A stretch of 17,428 nucleotides of DNA from JBEIFW01 sp040382215. Its GTDB lineage: Bacteria > Actinomycetota > Acidimicrobiia > Acidimicrobiales > Ilumatobacteraceae. The stretch is from contig JBEIFW010000062.1 of the NCBI GenBank assembly GCA_040382215.1, positions 1-17,428 of the forward strand, read 5' to 3'. The position numbers were made by a program, and so were the translations under genes. The notes beneath the pieces were generated by a model. It searched no databases. It saw nothing but the letters and a program-made list of their open reading frames with translations, and was not told the DNA's origin. This document shows positions 1 through 7,042 of the stretch, piece after piece; position 1 is the first letter of the stretch, and every line of letters starts with the position of its first letter.

Positions 1-444
1 CAATGTGTAGAAGCTCGAGCTGAAGAGGCTCGTGGTGTAACCGAGACCCTTGTAGTACATCTCGGTGAACTCGAACACCTGACCGCCGACGAACGTGGCG
101 CCCAACAACGCCGTGGCGATCAGCCAAAGTCGCGTGCGCTTGACGTCCCCGCGATGGGCCGACGTTACGGCGAGCACCATGGTGAGCGAGCTCATCAGAA
201 GGACGAATGAACTCACCGAGGTGAACGGGATGTTGTAGACGTCCTCCGGGTGGGGCCCCTCGGCAACACGGCCCCGGTACAACATGTACGTGGAGATCAG
301 TCCACCGAAGAGCAGGCAGTCCGAGCCGAGGAAGAGCCACATCGCCAGCTTGTTGTTCGACAAGCCCGTGGAGCTGTGGTGCGCGCCGTGGTCGTCGTGT
401 GCATCGTGACCGGCGGCCACAGGAGAGACGGCGAGGTCAGCCAA
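1..444 (-). CDS. ctaE: Cytochrome c oxidase subunit III (partial, C-terminus beyond window)
   Basis: Subunit III of the aa3/caa3 cytochrome c oxidase, an integral membrane subunit that packs against subunit I. The visible 148 codons give a histidine-rich N-terminal tail, then the family start STGLSNNKLAMWLFLGSD, a first helix, the segment EGPHPEDVYNIPFTSVSSFV and further helices. The frame runs off position 1 just before the expected TGFHGxHV motif. Start choice: TTG at 444 has AAGGAG ten bases upstream (455-460) and overlaps the ctaD stop by 8 bases. GTG at 420 is in frame and is an alternative, but has no Shine-Dalgarno sequence. It is the last visible gene of the ctaC-ctaD-ctaE series and is probably translationally coupled to ctaD. 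The family call is secure; the exact start is less so. Confidence 0.93.
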   Translation of the reverse strand, partial: MADLAVSPVAAGHDAHDDHGAHHSSTGLSNNKLAMWLFLGSDCLLFGGLISTYMLYRGRVAEGPHPEDVYNIPFTSVSSFVLLMSSLTMVLAVTSAHRGDVKRTRLWLIATALLGATFVGGQVFEFTEMYYKGLGYTTSLFSSSFYTL

Positions 445-2416
445 CGGTGCTCAACTCCTTGCTCGGACCGCCGGCGGGCGGATCGAAATCCGTGTCATCG
501 GCGACCGACGGCTCGAGCGCCCAGCCGTATGCTCCGAGCAGCACGATCACCCCGCCCACGATGGCGAGCGGCACCGAGAAGATGAGCCCGAGACCGATGA
601 CCGGCACACCGGAGGCCAGCACGATCGGCCAGTAGGACGGCGACGGTAGATGGATGTGCTTGTCGGCGTTGGCTTCCTGCTCCGCCATGATCTCCTCGGC
701 GGTCGCCACCTTGCGGATTTCGCCGGTGTCATGGTCTTCGGCGTACTTCCGGTGGAAGAACTCGTCGATCGAGTGAACCGGCGGGATCGAGTCGAAGTTG
801 TGTTCCTTCGGCGGGCTGGTGGTCATCCACTCGTAGGTCCGGGCGTCCCACGGGTCGAGCGGTGCGTTGCGCGGTCCTCGGGCGGTCTTGACGACATTGA
901 TGATGAAGATCAACACGCCGACGGCGAGTACGAAGGCCCCAATCGTGGCGATCAGGTTCATCGAGGTGACCCACGGTCCCTGGACGTCGTCGATGATGTA
1001 ATTCCGTCGGGACTGACCGGCGAGGCCGGAGATGTGCATCGGTGCAAACGTGAGGTTCACGCCGAGCACCATGAGCCAGAAGTTCCACTTGCCGAGCTTC
1101 TCGTCGAGCAGTCGTCCGAACATCTTGGGCCACCAGTAGTAGAAGCCGGCAAAGATTCCGAACACCGCGCCGCCGAACAGCACGTAATGGAAGTGGGCGA
1201 CGATGTGGTACGTGTCGGTCTGCTGCCAGTCCGACGGTGCGATGGCGTGGGTGACGCCCGAGAGACCGCCGATCGTGAACTCCACGATCAGACCGATCGA
1301 GAACAGCATCGCCGTCGTGAAGCGGATCTTCCCGCCCCACATCGTGGCGATCCAGTTGATGATCTTCACGCCGGTCGGCACGGCGATGAACATCGTCGTG
1401 GCCGAGAAGACGGCCACCGAGACCGGACCGAGGCCCGAGGCGAACATGTGGTGGGCCCACACGCCCCATCCCATGAAGCCGATCGCAGCGCCCGAGAACA
1501 CGACGAAGGGGTAGCCGAACAGGGGCTTGCGGGAGAAGACCGGGAGGATCTCCGAGACGATCCCGAAGCTCGGGAGGATCAGGATGTAGACCTCGGGATG
1601 GCCGAAGATCCAGAACAGGTGCTGCCACAGGAGCGGATCGGCGCCGGCGGCAGCGTCGAAGAACGTTGCGCCGAACACCCGCTGGAACGTGAGGAGGAAC
1701 AGCGCCACGGAGATGACCGGAATGGCGAAGACGAGCAGGAACTGCACCACCAGGACCATCCAGGTGAAGATCGGCATCTTCATCAAGGTCATGCCGGGGG
1801 CACGCATGTTGAGGACGGTCACGATGATGTTGATCGAACCGGTCAGCGATGCGATGCCGGTGATCTGGAGCGCGATCGCCCAGAAGTCGACACCGTTGGT
1901 CGGTGAGAACACCGCCCCCGAGTTCGGCGCGTAGCAGAACCAGCCGCAATCCGGCAGACCGCCGAGGAACAGCGAAAGGTAGAAGAAGAGGCCGCCGAAG
2001 AGGAACAGCCAGAAACCCAATGCGTTGATCCGTGGGAACGCCACGTCGCGCGCGCCGATCTGCAGCGGGATGAAGTAGTTCCAGAACGCAGCGCCCATCG
2101 GCATCACGAAGAGGAACACCATCGTGGTGGCGTGCGTCGTGAAGAGTTCGTTGTACGTCTGCGCCGACAGGATCGTGCCGTTCGGACGGGCGAGCTGGAG
2201 GCGGATGAGCAGCGCCTCGATGCCGCCGATGATGAAGAACACGAACGCGGCAACCCCGTACATGATGCCGAGTTTCTTGTGGTCGACGGTGAACAACCAC
2301 GACTTCCAACCTGTGGTGCTGACCGGGCGCTTGTACAGACCAAACGCCTGGCGTGGCACCACGACGGGCGCAGGTGCCAGCTCCAGCGGAGTCGGGGGCT
2401 TCTCGACGATCGCCAT
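437..2416 (-). CDS. ctaD: Cytochrome c oxidase subunit I (caa3/aa3 type)
   Basis: Catalytic subunit of the terminal oxidase: it reduces O2 to water at the heme a3/CuB site and pumps protons across the membrane. All ligands can be read in the 659-residue product: His95 and His410 (heme a), His408 (heme a3), and His273, His322 and His323 (CuB), with Tyr277 in the motif GHPEVY. Glu275, Asp124 (GARDVAFPR) and Lys351 (PTGVK) match proton-channel residues of A1-type enzymes. The tail contains the usual EWMTTSPP motif at about 529-536. After this core comes a C-terminal extension (about 588-640) starting PSPSYWPIV with two more helices, resembling the second half of actinobacterial subunit IV. The ATG at 2416 has GGAGG seven bases upstream. 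It lies 19 bases after ctaC. Confidence 0.98.
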   Translation of the reverse strand: MAIVEKPPTPLELAPAPVVVPRQAFGLYKRPVSTTGWKSWLFTVDHKKLGIMYGVAAFVFFIIGGIEALLIRLQLARPNGTILSAQTYNELFTTHATTMVFLFVMPMGAAFWNYFIPLQIGARDVAFPRINALGFWLFLFGGLFFYLSLFLGGLPDCGWFCYAPNSGAVFSPTNGVDFWAIALQITGIASLTGSINIIVTVLNMRAPGMTLMKMPIFTWMVLVVQFLLVFAIPVISVALFLLTFQRVFGATFFDAAAGADPLLWQHLFWIFGHPEVYILILPSFGIVSEILPVFSRKPLFGYPFVVFSGAAIGFMGWGVWAHHMFASGLGPVSVAVFSATTMFIAVPTGVKIINWIATMWGGKIRFTTAMLFSIGLIVEFTIGGLSGVTHAIAPSDWQQTDTYHIVAHFHYVLFGGAVFGIFAGFYYWWPKMFGRLLDEKLGKWNFWLMVLGVNLTFAPMHISGLAGQSRRNYIIDDVQGPWVTSMNLIATIGAFVLAVGVLIFIINVVKTARGPRNAPLDPWDARTYEWMTTSPPKEHNFDSIPPVHSIDEFFHRKYAEDHDTGEIRKVATAEEIMAEQEANADKHIHLPSPSYWPIVLASGVPVIGLGLIFSVPLAIVGGVIVLLGAYGWALEPSVADDTDFDPPAGGPSKELSTVG

Positions 2417-2435
2417 GGATGTTCCTCCGTCGTCC

Positions 2436-3632
2436 CTACTTGAGCGTCACCAGGTAGGCGACCAGCAGGTCGATCTGCTGCTCGCTGAGGCCGAGTGCCG
2501 GCATCCCTCGATACTTCTTGTCGTCGTTGAGCTGCGCATACATCGGCTTCATCTCGGGTGCGTTGCGCAGCCACGACTCCATATCCGCCCGGTTGAGGCA
2601 GTTCCCGGCCGTGCCCGTCGGGTACGCCTGGTCGTATGCGGGGTCGTTCGTGCAGCCCGGCTTCTTCAGGTCGTAGATCGCTCCGGCAAAGCTCGTGCGA
2701 CTCATGAGATGGGTGAGGCTCGGCGCAGCCCCTGACACGAGCTGCTGGTCCGGCGCAGCGATCACCGGCTGCTCCGTCTCCACCCCTGTCGTCGGATCCT
2801 TCACCGTTTGGGTCAGACCTTTCACGGTGTGGCATCGCGCGCACTGGGCTGCGAAGACACCCATGCCCTGTAGCGCAGTCGGGTCGGTCGGCTTCGCCGC
2901 CGGCTTCTGCTGGTTCTTCGCCCAGGCCACGAAGTTCTCCGGAGTGAGCGCTACGGCATGGGCCCGCATGTTGGCGTGCGAGAGCCCGCAGAACTCGGTG
3001 CACCAGCCGAGGTGGTCGCCGGGTTCGAACGCCTGGATGTTCCAGTCGTGGAACCGGTTCGGCACGGCGTCGCGCTTGCCGTTCAGCGCCGGAACCCACC
3101 AGGAATGGATCACGTCGCGCGACGTGGTCCGCAGCGGCACCCGCACACCCGCGGGGATGACCATCTCTCCCGAGGTGACGATGCCGTCGAGGCTCTGTCC
3201 GTTGTAGGAGCCGCGGTACTGGTACTCCCACCACCACTGCTGGCCGATCACGGTGATCTCGAAGCCCGGGTCGTCCTGTTTGGTGAGGTCGAACACCGCC
3301 GCAAGGGTGGGCACGGCAATGCCAGCGAGGAGCACCGCAGGTGCGATCGTCCAGGCGACCTCGAGCTTGGGGGCGCCGTGTACCTGCTTGGGGAGGCGGT
3401 CGTCTCCTCGATCCCGGAACTTCACGACCGCGACGGCGACCACCGCGAACACGACGATGCCGACGATGCCGGCGATGGCGAACACCCACCACTGGAGGTC
3501 GTGGATCTTCTGGGCATCCACGCCCTTCGGGTTCCAGGTGTCGAGCGGGCTCGAGTCCCCGCAACCTGCGAGCAGGACCAGACCAGCGGCAATGGCAGCG
3601 CCAGCCACGGCCCGGCGACCACGATTGCTCAT
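2436..3632 (-). CDS. ctaC: Cytochrome c oxidase subunit II with fused cytochrome c domain (caa3 type)
   Basis: Electron-entry subunit. An N-terminal lipoprotein signal ends in LLAGC, so Cys24 is probably lipidated. Two helices follow (about 47-71 and 92-114), then an outside cupredoxin domain. CuA ligands are complete: His176 (VIHSWWVPAL), Cys211, Glu213, Cys215, His219 and Met222 in CTEFCGLSHANM. A cytochrome c domain follows with the heme motif CARCH at 264-268 and a likely axial Met377 in RGMPALG. The spacing between these is long and includes two extra cysteines (327 and 345) that could form a disulfide. The cytochrome c fusion identifies the enzyme as caa3 type. GAGGAG lies five bases before the ATG at 3632. 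The 88-base spacer before it may hold its own promoter. Confidence 0.97.
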   Translation of the reverse strand: MSNRGRRAVAGAAIAAGLVLLAGCGDSSPLDTWNPKGVDAQKIHDLQWWVFAIAGIVGIVVFAVVAVAVVKFRDRGDDRLPKQVHGAPKLEVAWTIAPAVLLAGIAVPTLAAVFDLTKQDDPGFEITVIGQQWWWEYQYRGSYNGQSLDGIVTSGEMVIPAGVRVPLRTTSRDVIHSWWVPALNGKRDAVPNRFHDWNIQAFEPGDHLGWCTEFCGLSHANMRAHAVALTPENFVAWAKNQQKPAAKPTDPTALQGMGVFAAQCARCHTVKGLTQTVKDPTTGVETEQPVIAAPDQQLVSGAAPSLTHLMSRTSFAGAIYDLKKPGCTNDPAYDQAYPTGTAGNCLNRADMESWLRNAPEMKPMYAQLNDDKKYRGMPALGLSEQQIDLLVAYLVTLK

Positions 3633-3662
3633 GCGCGCTCCTCGTGCTCGACCACGACATCG

Positions 3663-3691
3663 ACTGTAGATCGGGCGGCCGTCCGACGGCC
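3663..3691 (-). promoter_or_regulatory. Possible ctaC promoter with palindrome over the -35 position
   Basis: On the minus strand the spacer before ctaC contains TACAGT (3663-3668), which fits a TANNNT -10 box about 30 bases before the ATG. A perfect 7-base inverted repeat with one central base, GGCCGTC-G-GACGGCC on the minus strand (3677-3691), covers where a -35 box would sit, and no good -35 consensus is visible. The palindrome could be a repressor or activator site, or a weak terminator after the upstream gene (it has no T run). This is inference from position and symmetry only. Confidence 0.3.
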
Positions 3692-3720
3692 CGAAACGAG
3701 CGGCAACCCGGTGATGCGGG

Positions 3721-4794
3721 TCACGACGGCACCACGATCAGGCCTGCCGCCACCGTCCTGCCCTCGACTTGCTGCTCGTAGGTGTACTTGAAGTCCTTGT
3801 CGTCGCTCGCCCGCGGCATCCGGAACACGACGTAGCCCTTCTTGTCCCTGGCGAGCTCGCCGGAGGTGAACTCCTCGACGACGAGCTGGGAGTTGCCCGA
3901 CGCGTCGGTGACCACCCGGCGGCCCTTCACCACGAGCTTCGAGGGCTCTGGGGACTCGTTCACCACGAGGATGCCGATCTCGGTTCCCTTCGGAACGGTC
4001 AGCGTCGGTAGCTCGGACCCCGTCATGGTGACCGTGCCGAACGTGTTCGCCTTCATCGCGACCGCTCGCTGGTTGCCGACGAAGTCGGTCTCGTGCTCGA
4101 CCGGACCGAGCGCGATGCCGGTCGCAGCTGCGGCGACGAACAGTCCGACGCCGATGACCGACACCCCGATCAGGAGCGGCCTCGAGAGTTCCTTGAGCCG
4201 GGCGAGCACGGCAGCGACCACCAGGATCACCGCACCGACCACGCAGAACAGCACGAGAGCGATCGTGACGTTGATCGCCAGCATGATGCGGGAGAAGGCG
4301 TAGATCACGAAGCCCGCCACGAGCGCCCCGAGGACGGGGAACTCCAGCGGGTGAAGGATCCGGCCGCGCAGACCGGCGTTGTAGCGGCGGTCCGAGGTGG
4401 CTCGGTCGCTCCAGCCCTGGACCATCCATTCGACGATCGTTCCCGCCACGACGGCGAGACCGATCGTCGTGATGAACGGGTTCTCGACGAGACCGATCGC
4501 CGTGAGCCCGACCCCGAGCGCACCGATCAACGGCCAGGTACTGGGCGTGACCGCCGGTGCGTTGGCGGTCACCGACTCCGCTTCGACACTCCGCAGTTGC
4601 CTCGCCACCAGTGTCCCGGTGCCGGCATCTCGGTAATAGACGACCATGCCGCCGACCAGCCCGGCCGCCGCCGTCAGCCCCAGGTAGACCCAGATCCCGA
4701 CGAATTCGTCGGTGACGGACAAGGTCTGCACGAACGCGGCGAGCAACCCGACGAGCGCCAGGACGCCGTAGAGCTTGAACCCCGTGGTGAACAT
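3721..4794 (-). CDS. Subunit IV (CtaF)-like membrane protein with C-terminal copper-less cupredoxin-like domain
   Basis: A 357-residue membrane protein of unknown role. Residues 1-130 resemble actinobacterial cytochrome c oxidase subunit IV (CtaF): helices at about 7-26, 32-53, 86-103 and 107-126, the segment GLTAAAGLVGGMVVYYRDA, and the PSTWPLIGALG motif, which recalls the SxxSWWPIM region of CtaF. Three more helices follow (about 152-172, 176-199, 207-229), then about 125 residues predicted outside the membrane (235-357). These are rich in beta-strand pattern (ELPTLTVPKGTEIGILVVNE) and resemble a cupredoxin fold. The whole protein has one Cys (184, inside a helix) and two His (148, 234), so the outer domain has no copper site. 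It starts 10 bases after the stop of the subunit III-like gene. CtaF is normally about 140 residues, so this is a large extension. The homology was judged by eye. Confidence 0.7.
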   Translation of the reverse strand: MFTTGFKLYGVLALVGLLAAFVQTLSVTDEFVGIWVYLGLTAAAGLVGGMVVYYRDAGTGTLVARQLRSVEAESVTANAPAVTPSTWPLIGALGVGLTAIGLVENPFITTIGLAVVAGTIVEWMVQGWSDRATSDRRYNAGLRGRILHPLEFPVLGALVAGFVIYAFSRIMLAINVTIALVLFCVVGAVILVVAAVLARLKELSRPLLIGVSVIGVGLFVAAAATGIALGPVEHETDFVGNQRAVAMKANTFGTVTMTGSELPTLTVPKGTEIGILVVNESPEPSKLVVKGRRVVTDASGNSQLVVEEFTSGELARDKKGYVVFRMPRASDDKDFKYTYEQQVEGRTVAAGLIVVPS

Positions 4795-4804
4795 CAGTGC
4801 ACGC

Positions 4805-5398
4805 TCACTTCAGGATGTAGAGGACGTACCAGACGGTGACGAGACAGGCCGCCGAAGCGTGCCAGAACAACGCCACGGCGTTCACGAACTCGCCGTCACG
4901 CGGACCGAGTCGACCACCGATCACCCGGAACAGTCCGATCACGGCGGCCAGCGTGGCGAAGGCCACGAGCACCATGATCGTGCCCGAAAGGGTGAAGAAC
5001 AGGGTGTTGTACCGGCGACCATCGGGCGACACCAGCGGCATCTCCAACCGCCGGTAGATGTAGGCCTGGGCGTTGACCACGGCGATTCCGAAGACGGCCG
5101 TGAGCACGAGGGCGAGCGCAGCGTTGCGGCGGTCGCCCCGCACCGCAGCGTAGGCGGCCCACTGGACGAGGACCGAGCCCCCGAGCATGGTGGCCATCAT
5201 CGTGTTGGCCGGCACCTCGGGCATCTCGACCTTGGCCGGGAGCCACGAGGTGGTGAATCCGCCGTCCTGGCCTCGCCAGTAGAGGTACACGCCGATCATT
5301 CCGGCGACGAGCATCACGACCGCTCCGGACGCCAGGGCGGTGCCCAACATCAACAGGCGGGGACGCGACGGCGCCGGGGCAGGGGGAAGTGCCAGCAT
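4805..5398 (-). CDS. Heme-copper oxidase subunit III-like protein (divergent paralogue)
   Basis: A 197-residue membrane protein with about five helices (18-40, 65-87, 92-114, 133-160, 172-195), the size and topology of actinobacterial subunit III. Family marks are FFTLSG at 134-139 and the closing LFWHASAACLVTVWYVLYI, which corresponds to the WHFVDxVW ending of subunit III (Trp179, His180, Trp190). The usual TGxHxxHV motif is changed to SGTIMVLV, so both its histidines are missing. The ATG at 5398 shares one base with the stop of the upstream gene (TGATG) and has AAGGAGG just before it, so the two genes are probably translationally coupled. A longer in-frame start upstream is possible but would sit inside the previous gene. 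It probably pairs with the subunit I-like product next to it, as subunits I and III do in a normal oxidase. Confidence 0.82.
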   Translation of the reverse strand: MLALPPAPAPSRPRLLMLGTALASGAVVMLVAGMIGVYLYWRGQDGGFTTSWLPAKVEMPEVPANTMMATMLGGSVLVQWAAYAAVRGDRRNAALALVLTAVFGIAVVNAQAYIYRRLEMPLVSPDGRRYNTLFFTLSGTIMVLVAFATLAAVIGLFRVIGGRLGPRDGEFVNAVALFWHASAACLVTVWYVLYILK

Positions 5399-6942
5399 CA
5401 GGCCTCCTTCCGATCGAGCAGCGGCTGAGCCGACTGCACGGCACCGAGCTCCCCGGCGAAGTTGCCCGGGGGTGGGGGTGAGGTCGTGGCCCACTCGAGC
5501 GTGAGACCGTCGAAAGGATCGTCACCAGCCGAGTCTCCAGCGCGAGCCGACCGCAGGGCGAGCAAGCCGAACGCCGCTACGGCCAGCGACGCCAGGATCG
5601 CGCCGGCGGCCAGGATGCCGTTCCCCGCCTGCGTCGACGACGACGAGAACCCGACGATGATCGGCCCGACGCCAGCGAGCACGCCACCCAGCGCTGCCAG
5701 GAGGCCGAGTCCGATCGCCGGGCCGGTCGGCACGACGCGGCCGGTCAGCTTGGGCAACCAGTACGCCGCACCGGCGATCGCACCGACGATCCCTGCCGCC
5801 AAGGCCAGGTGGAGCTGGCCGGCTTCGAACGGCGTGCCGACCAGGTCGAGGCGCTCGATCGGGTAGAGGATCCCGACGGCGGCGGCCCCCAGCAGCAGCA
5901 GTCCTCCGGGGACCGACACGGCAAAGCCGGCCGTCAGCCGGGGCTTGCCCGCAGCGAGGTTCCGTAGGGCCAACGCAAGCACCACGAGCACGGGCGCAGC
6001 AGCGACCACGGTCACGGCGATGAACACCAACCGGGAGGTGACCCGGGCATCGAAAGCCGTGTTGAGCGCGCCGAACGCAACGATGCCGGCGAGGCCGATC
6101 CCGCCGCGCACCGCCCCGGGGAGCGCCTGACGCTGACGGGTCGCTGTGGCCACGGTGTCGGCCAGGATGCCCAGGACCGGCAGTGCGTACAGGAGGCTCA
6201 CCGGCTGTCGGAACGCCCATCCGATGTAGCGGACGATGCCGTCGTTGCCGCCGAAGATCTGGCGACCGTAGCGATGGTCGACGTACAGGTAGATGACGAC
6301 GCCGACCAGCAGCGGCAGCGTCACGAGCAGCATTGCGCCCGTCACGAACCACGACCAGGCGAACATCGGCGTCCGGGCCAGCGACATCCCCGCCGTGCGC
6401 AGACCGAGCAGCGTGGTGACCAGGCTGATGGCGGCGAGCAGCAGCGCGACAAGCATGAGGCCGAAGGCCAGCAGGAACAGATCGACCGCACGTCCCTTGC
6501 CGCCACCCGGTCCGCCGTTGGCCACGAACGAGGCCACCATCAGGGCGGTGCCGACCAGCCAGCCCCACAGCGACAGCGCCGCCGCACGGGGAAAGGCGAT
6601 CGCCCGAGCCCCGATCTGGAGCGGCACGACGGCGATGCCGAGGCCGAGCAGGGTGGGCACGACGCCGGCGAAGACGAGGCCGATCGTGCCGAGGTTCGAC
6701 ACCTGGAGCAACGAGTCGCCCAGGTAGTCGCTTTCCGCAGCTACGGAGATCGAGGCCAGTGCCGAAAGCACGAGCGATCCGGCGATGCCGAACATTCCGA
6801 GGCCGGTGTAGAGCAGTCCGATCCGCTTGTGGTCTGCGGTGGTGAGCCATCCGACGATTCCGCCGGTCACTGGGACCGGCTCGAGGCGAGCGGCGGCGAT
6901 CACCGCGTCGGCGGCCTCGGGTCGAGCTTCCGTGAGGGTCAT
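5398..6942 (-). CDS. Heme-copper oxidase subunit I homologue lacking metal ligands (probably non-catalytic)
   Basis: A 514-residue, about 12-helix membrane protein of the subunit I family. Kept structural motifs include TTADHKRIGLLYTG (34-47), PLQIGARAIAFPR (107-119), the GMSLARTPMFAWSW segment (185-198) and the tail GLTLEWATTSPPPPGNF (479-495). The metal sites are gone: against CtaD, heme a His95 is Gly85, CuB His273 is Gln246, Tyr277 is Leu250, His322/323 are Asn294/Thr295 and heme a3 His408 is Gln376. Only His378 (second heme a ligand) remains, and the protein has just three histidines (38, 223, 378). The proton-channel Asp, Glu and Lys are Ala114, Val248 and Val321. ATG at 6942 has GGAG six bases upstream (6949-6952); a GTG at 6954 is in frame but has no comparable site. 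The frame is intact, so it is not an obvious pseudogene. It cannot be an oxidase of the known kind; a structural or regulatory role is inference. Confidence 0.88.
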   Translation of the reverse strand: MTLTEARPEAADAVIAAARLEPVPVTGGIVGWLTTADHKRIGLLYTGLGMFGIAGSLVLSALASISVAAESDYLGDSLLQVSNLGTIGLVFAGVVPTLLGLGIAVVPLQIGARAIAFPRAAALSLWGWLVGTALMVASFVANGGPGGGKGRAVDLFLLAFGLMLVALLLAAISLVTTLLGLRTAGMSLARTPMFAWSWFVTGAMLLVTLPLLVGVVIYLYVDHRYGRQIFGGNDGIVRYIGWAFRQPVSLLYALPVLGILADTVATATRQRQALPGAVRGGIGLAGIVAFGALNTAFDARVTSRLVFIAVTVVAAAPVLVVLALALRNLAAGKPRLTAGFAVSVPGGLLLLGAAAVGILYPIERLDLVGTPFEAGQLHLALAAGIVGAIAGAAYWLPKLTGRVVPTGPAIGLGLLAALGGVLAGVGPIIVGFSSSSTQAGNGILAAGAILASLAVAAFGLLALRSARAGDSAGDDPFDGLTLEWATTSPPPPGNFAGELGAVQSAQPLLDRKEA

Positions 6943-7042
6943 GGGCAACTCCACACGCGTGACGGCGACCGCGACGCGCGACGAGAGGGGTCGGCAGGGA
7001 GGATCGTAGCCATCCGGTCCCGACGGGTCGGAAATCCCCCCG

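Noticed and set aside
650..1906. A long open frame on the plus strand across ctaD
   Set aside because: It is antisense to a certain gene, its product is a run of Asp, Glu, His and Arg with no known pattern, and it is explained by high GC in the third codon positions of ctaD.
5398..6942. Subunit I-like gene as a pseudogene
   Set aside because: The frame is uninterrupted for 514 codons, with ribosome site, coupling to the next gene and structural motifs kept. Loss is confined to functional sites.
7003..7008. TACGAT on the minus strand as a promoter for the subunit I-like gene
   Set aside because: It fits TANNNT, but no -35 box is found at suitable distance and the gene may be read from the ctaB promoter. 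Too weak to list.
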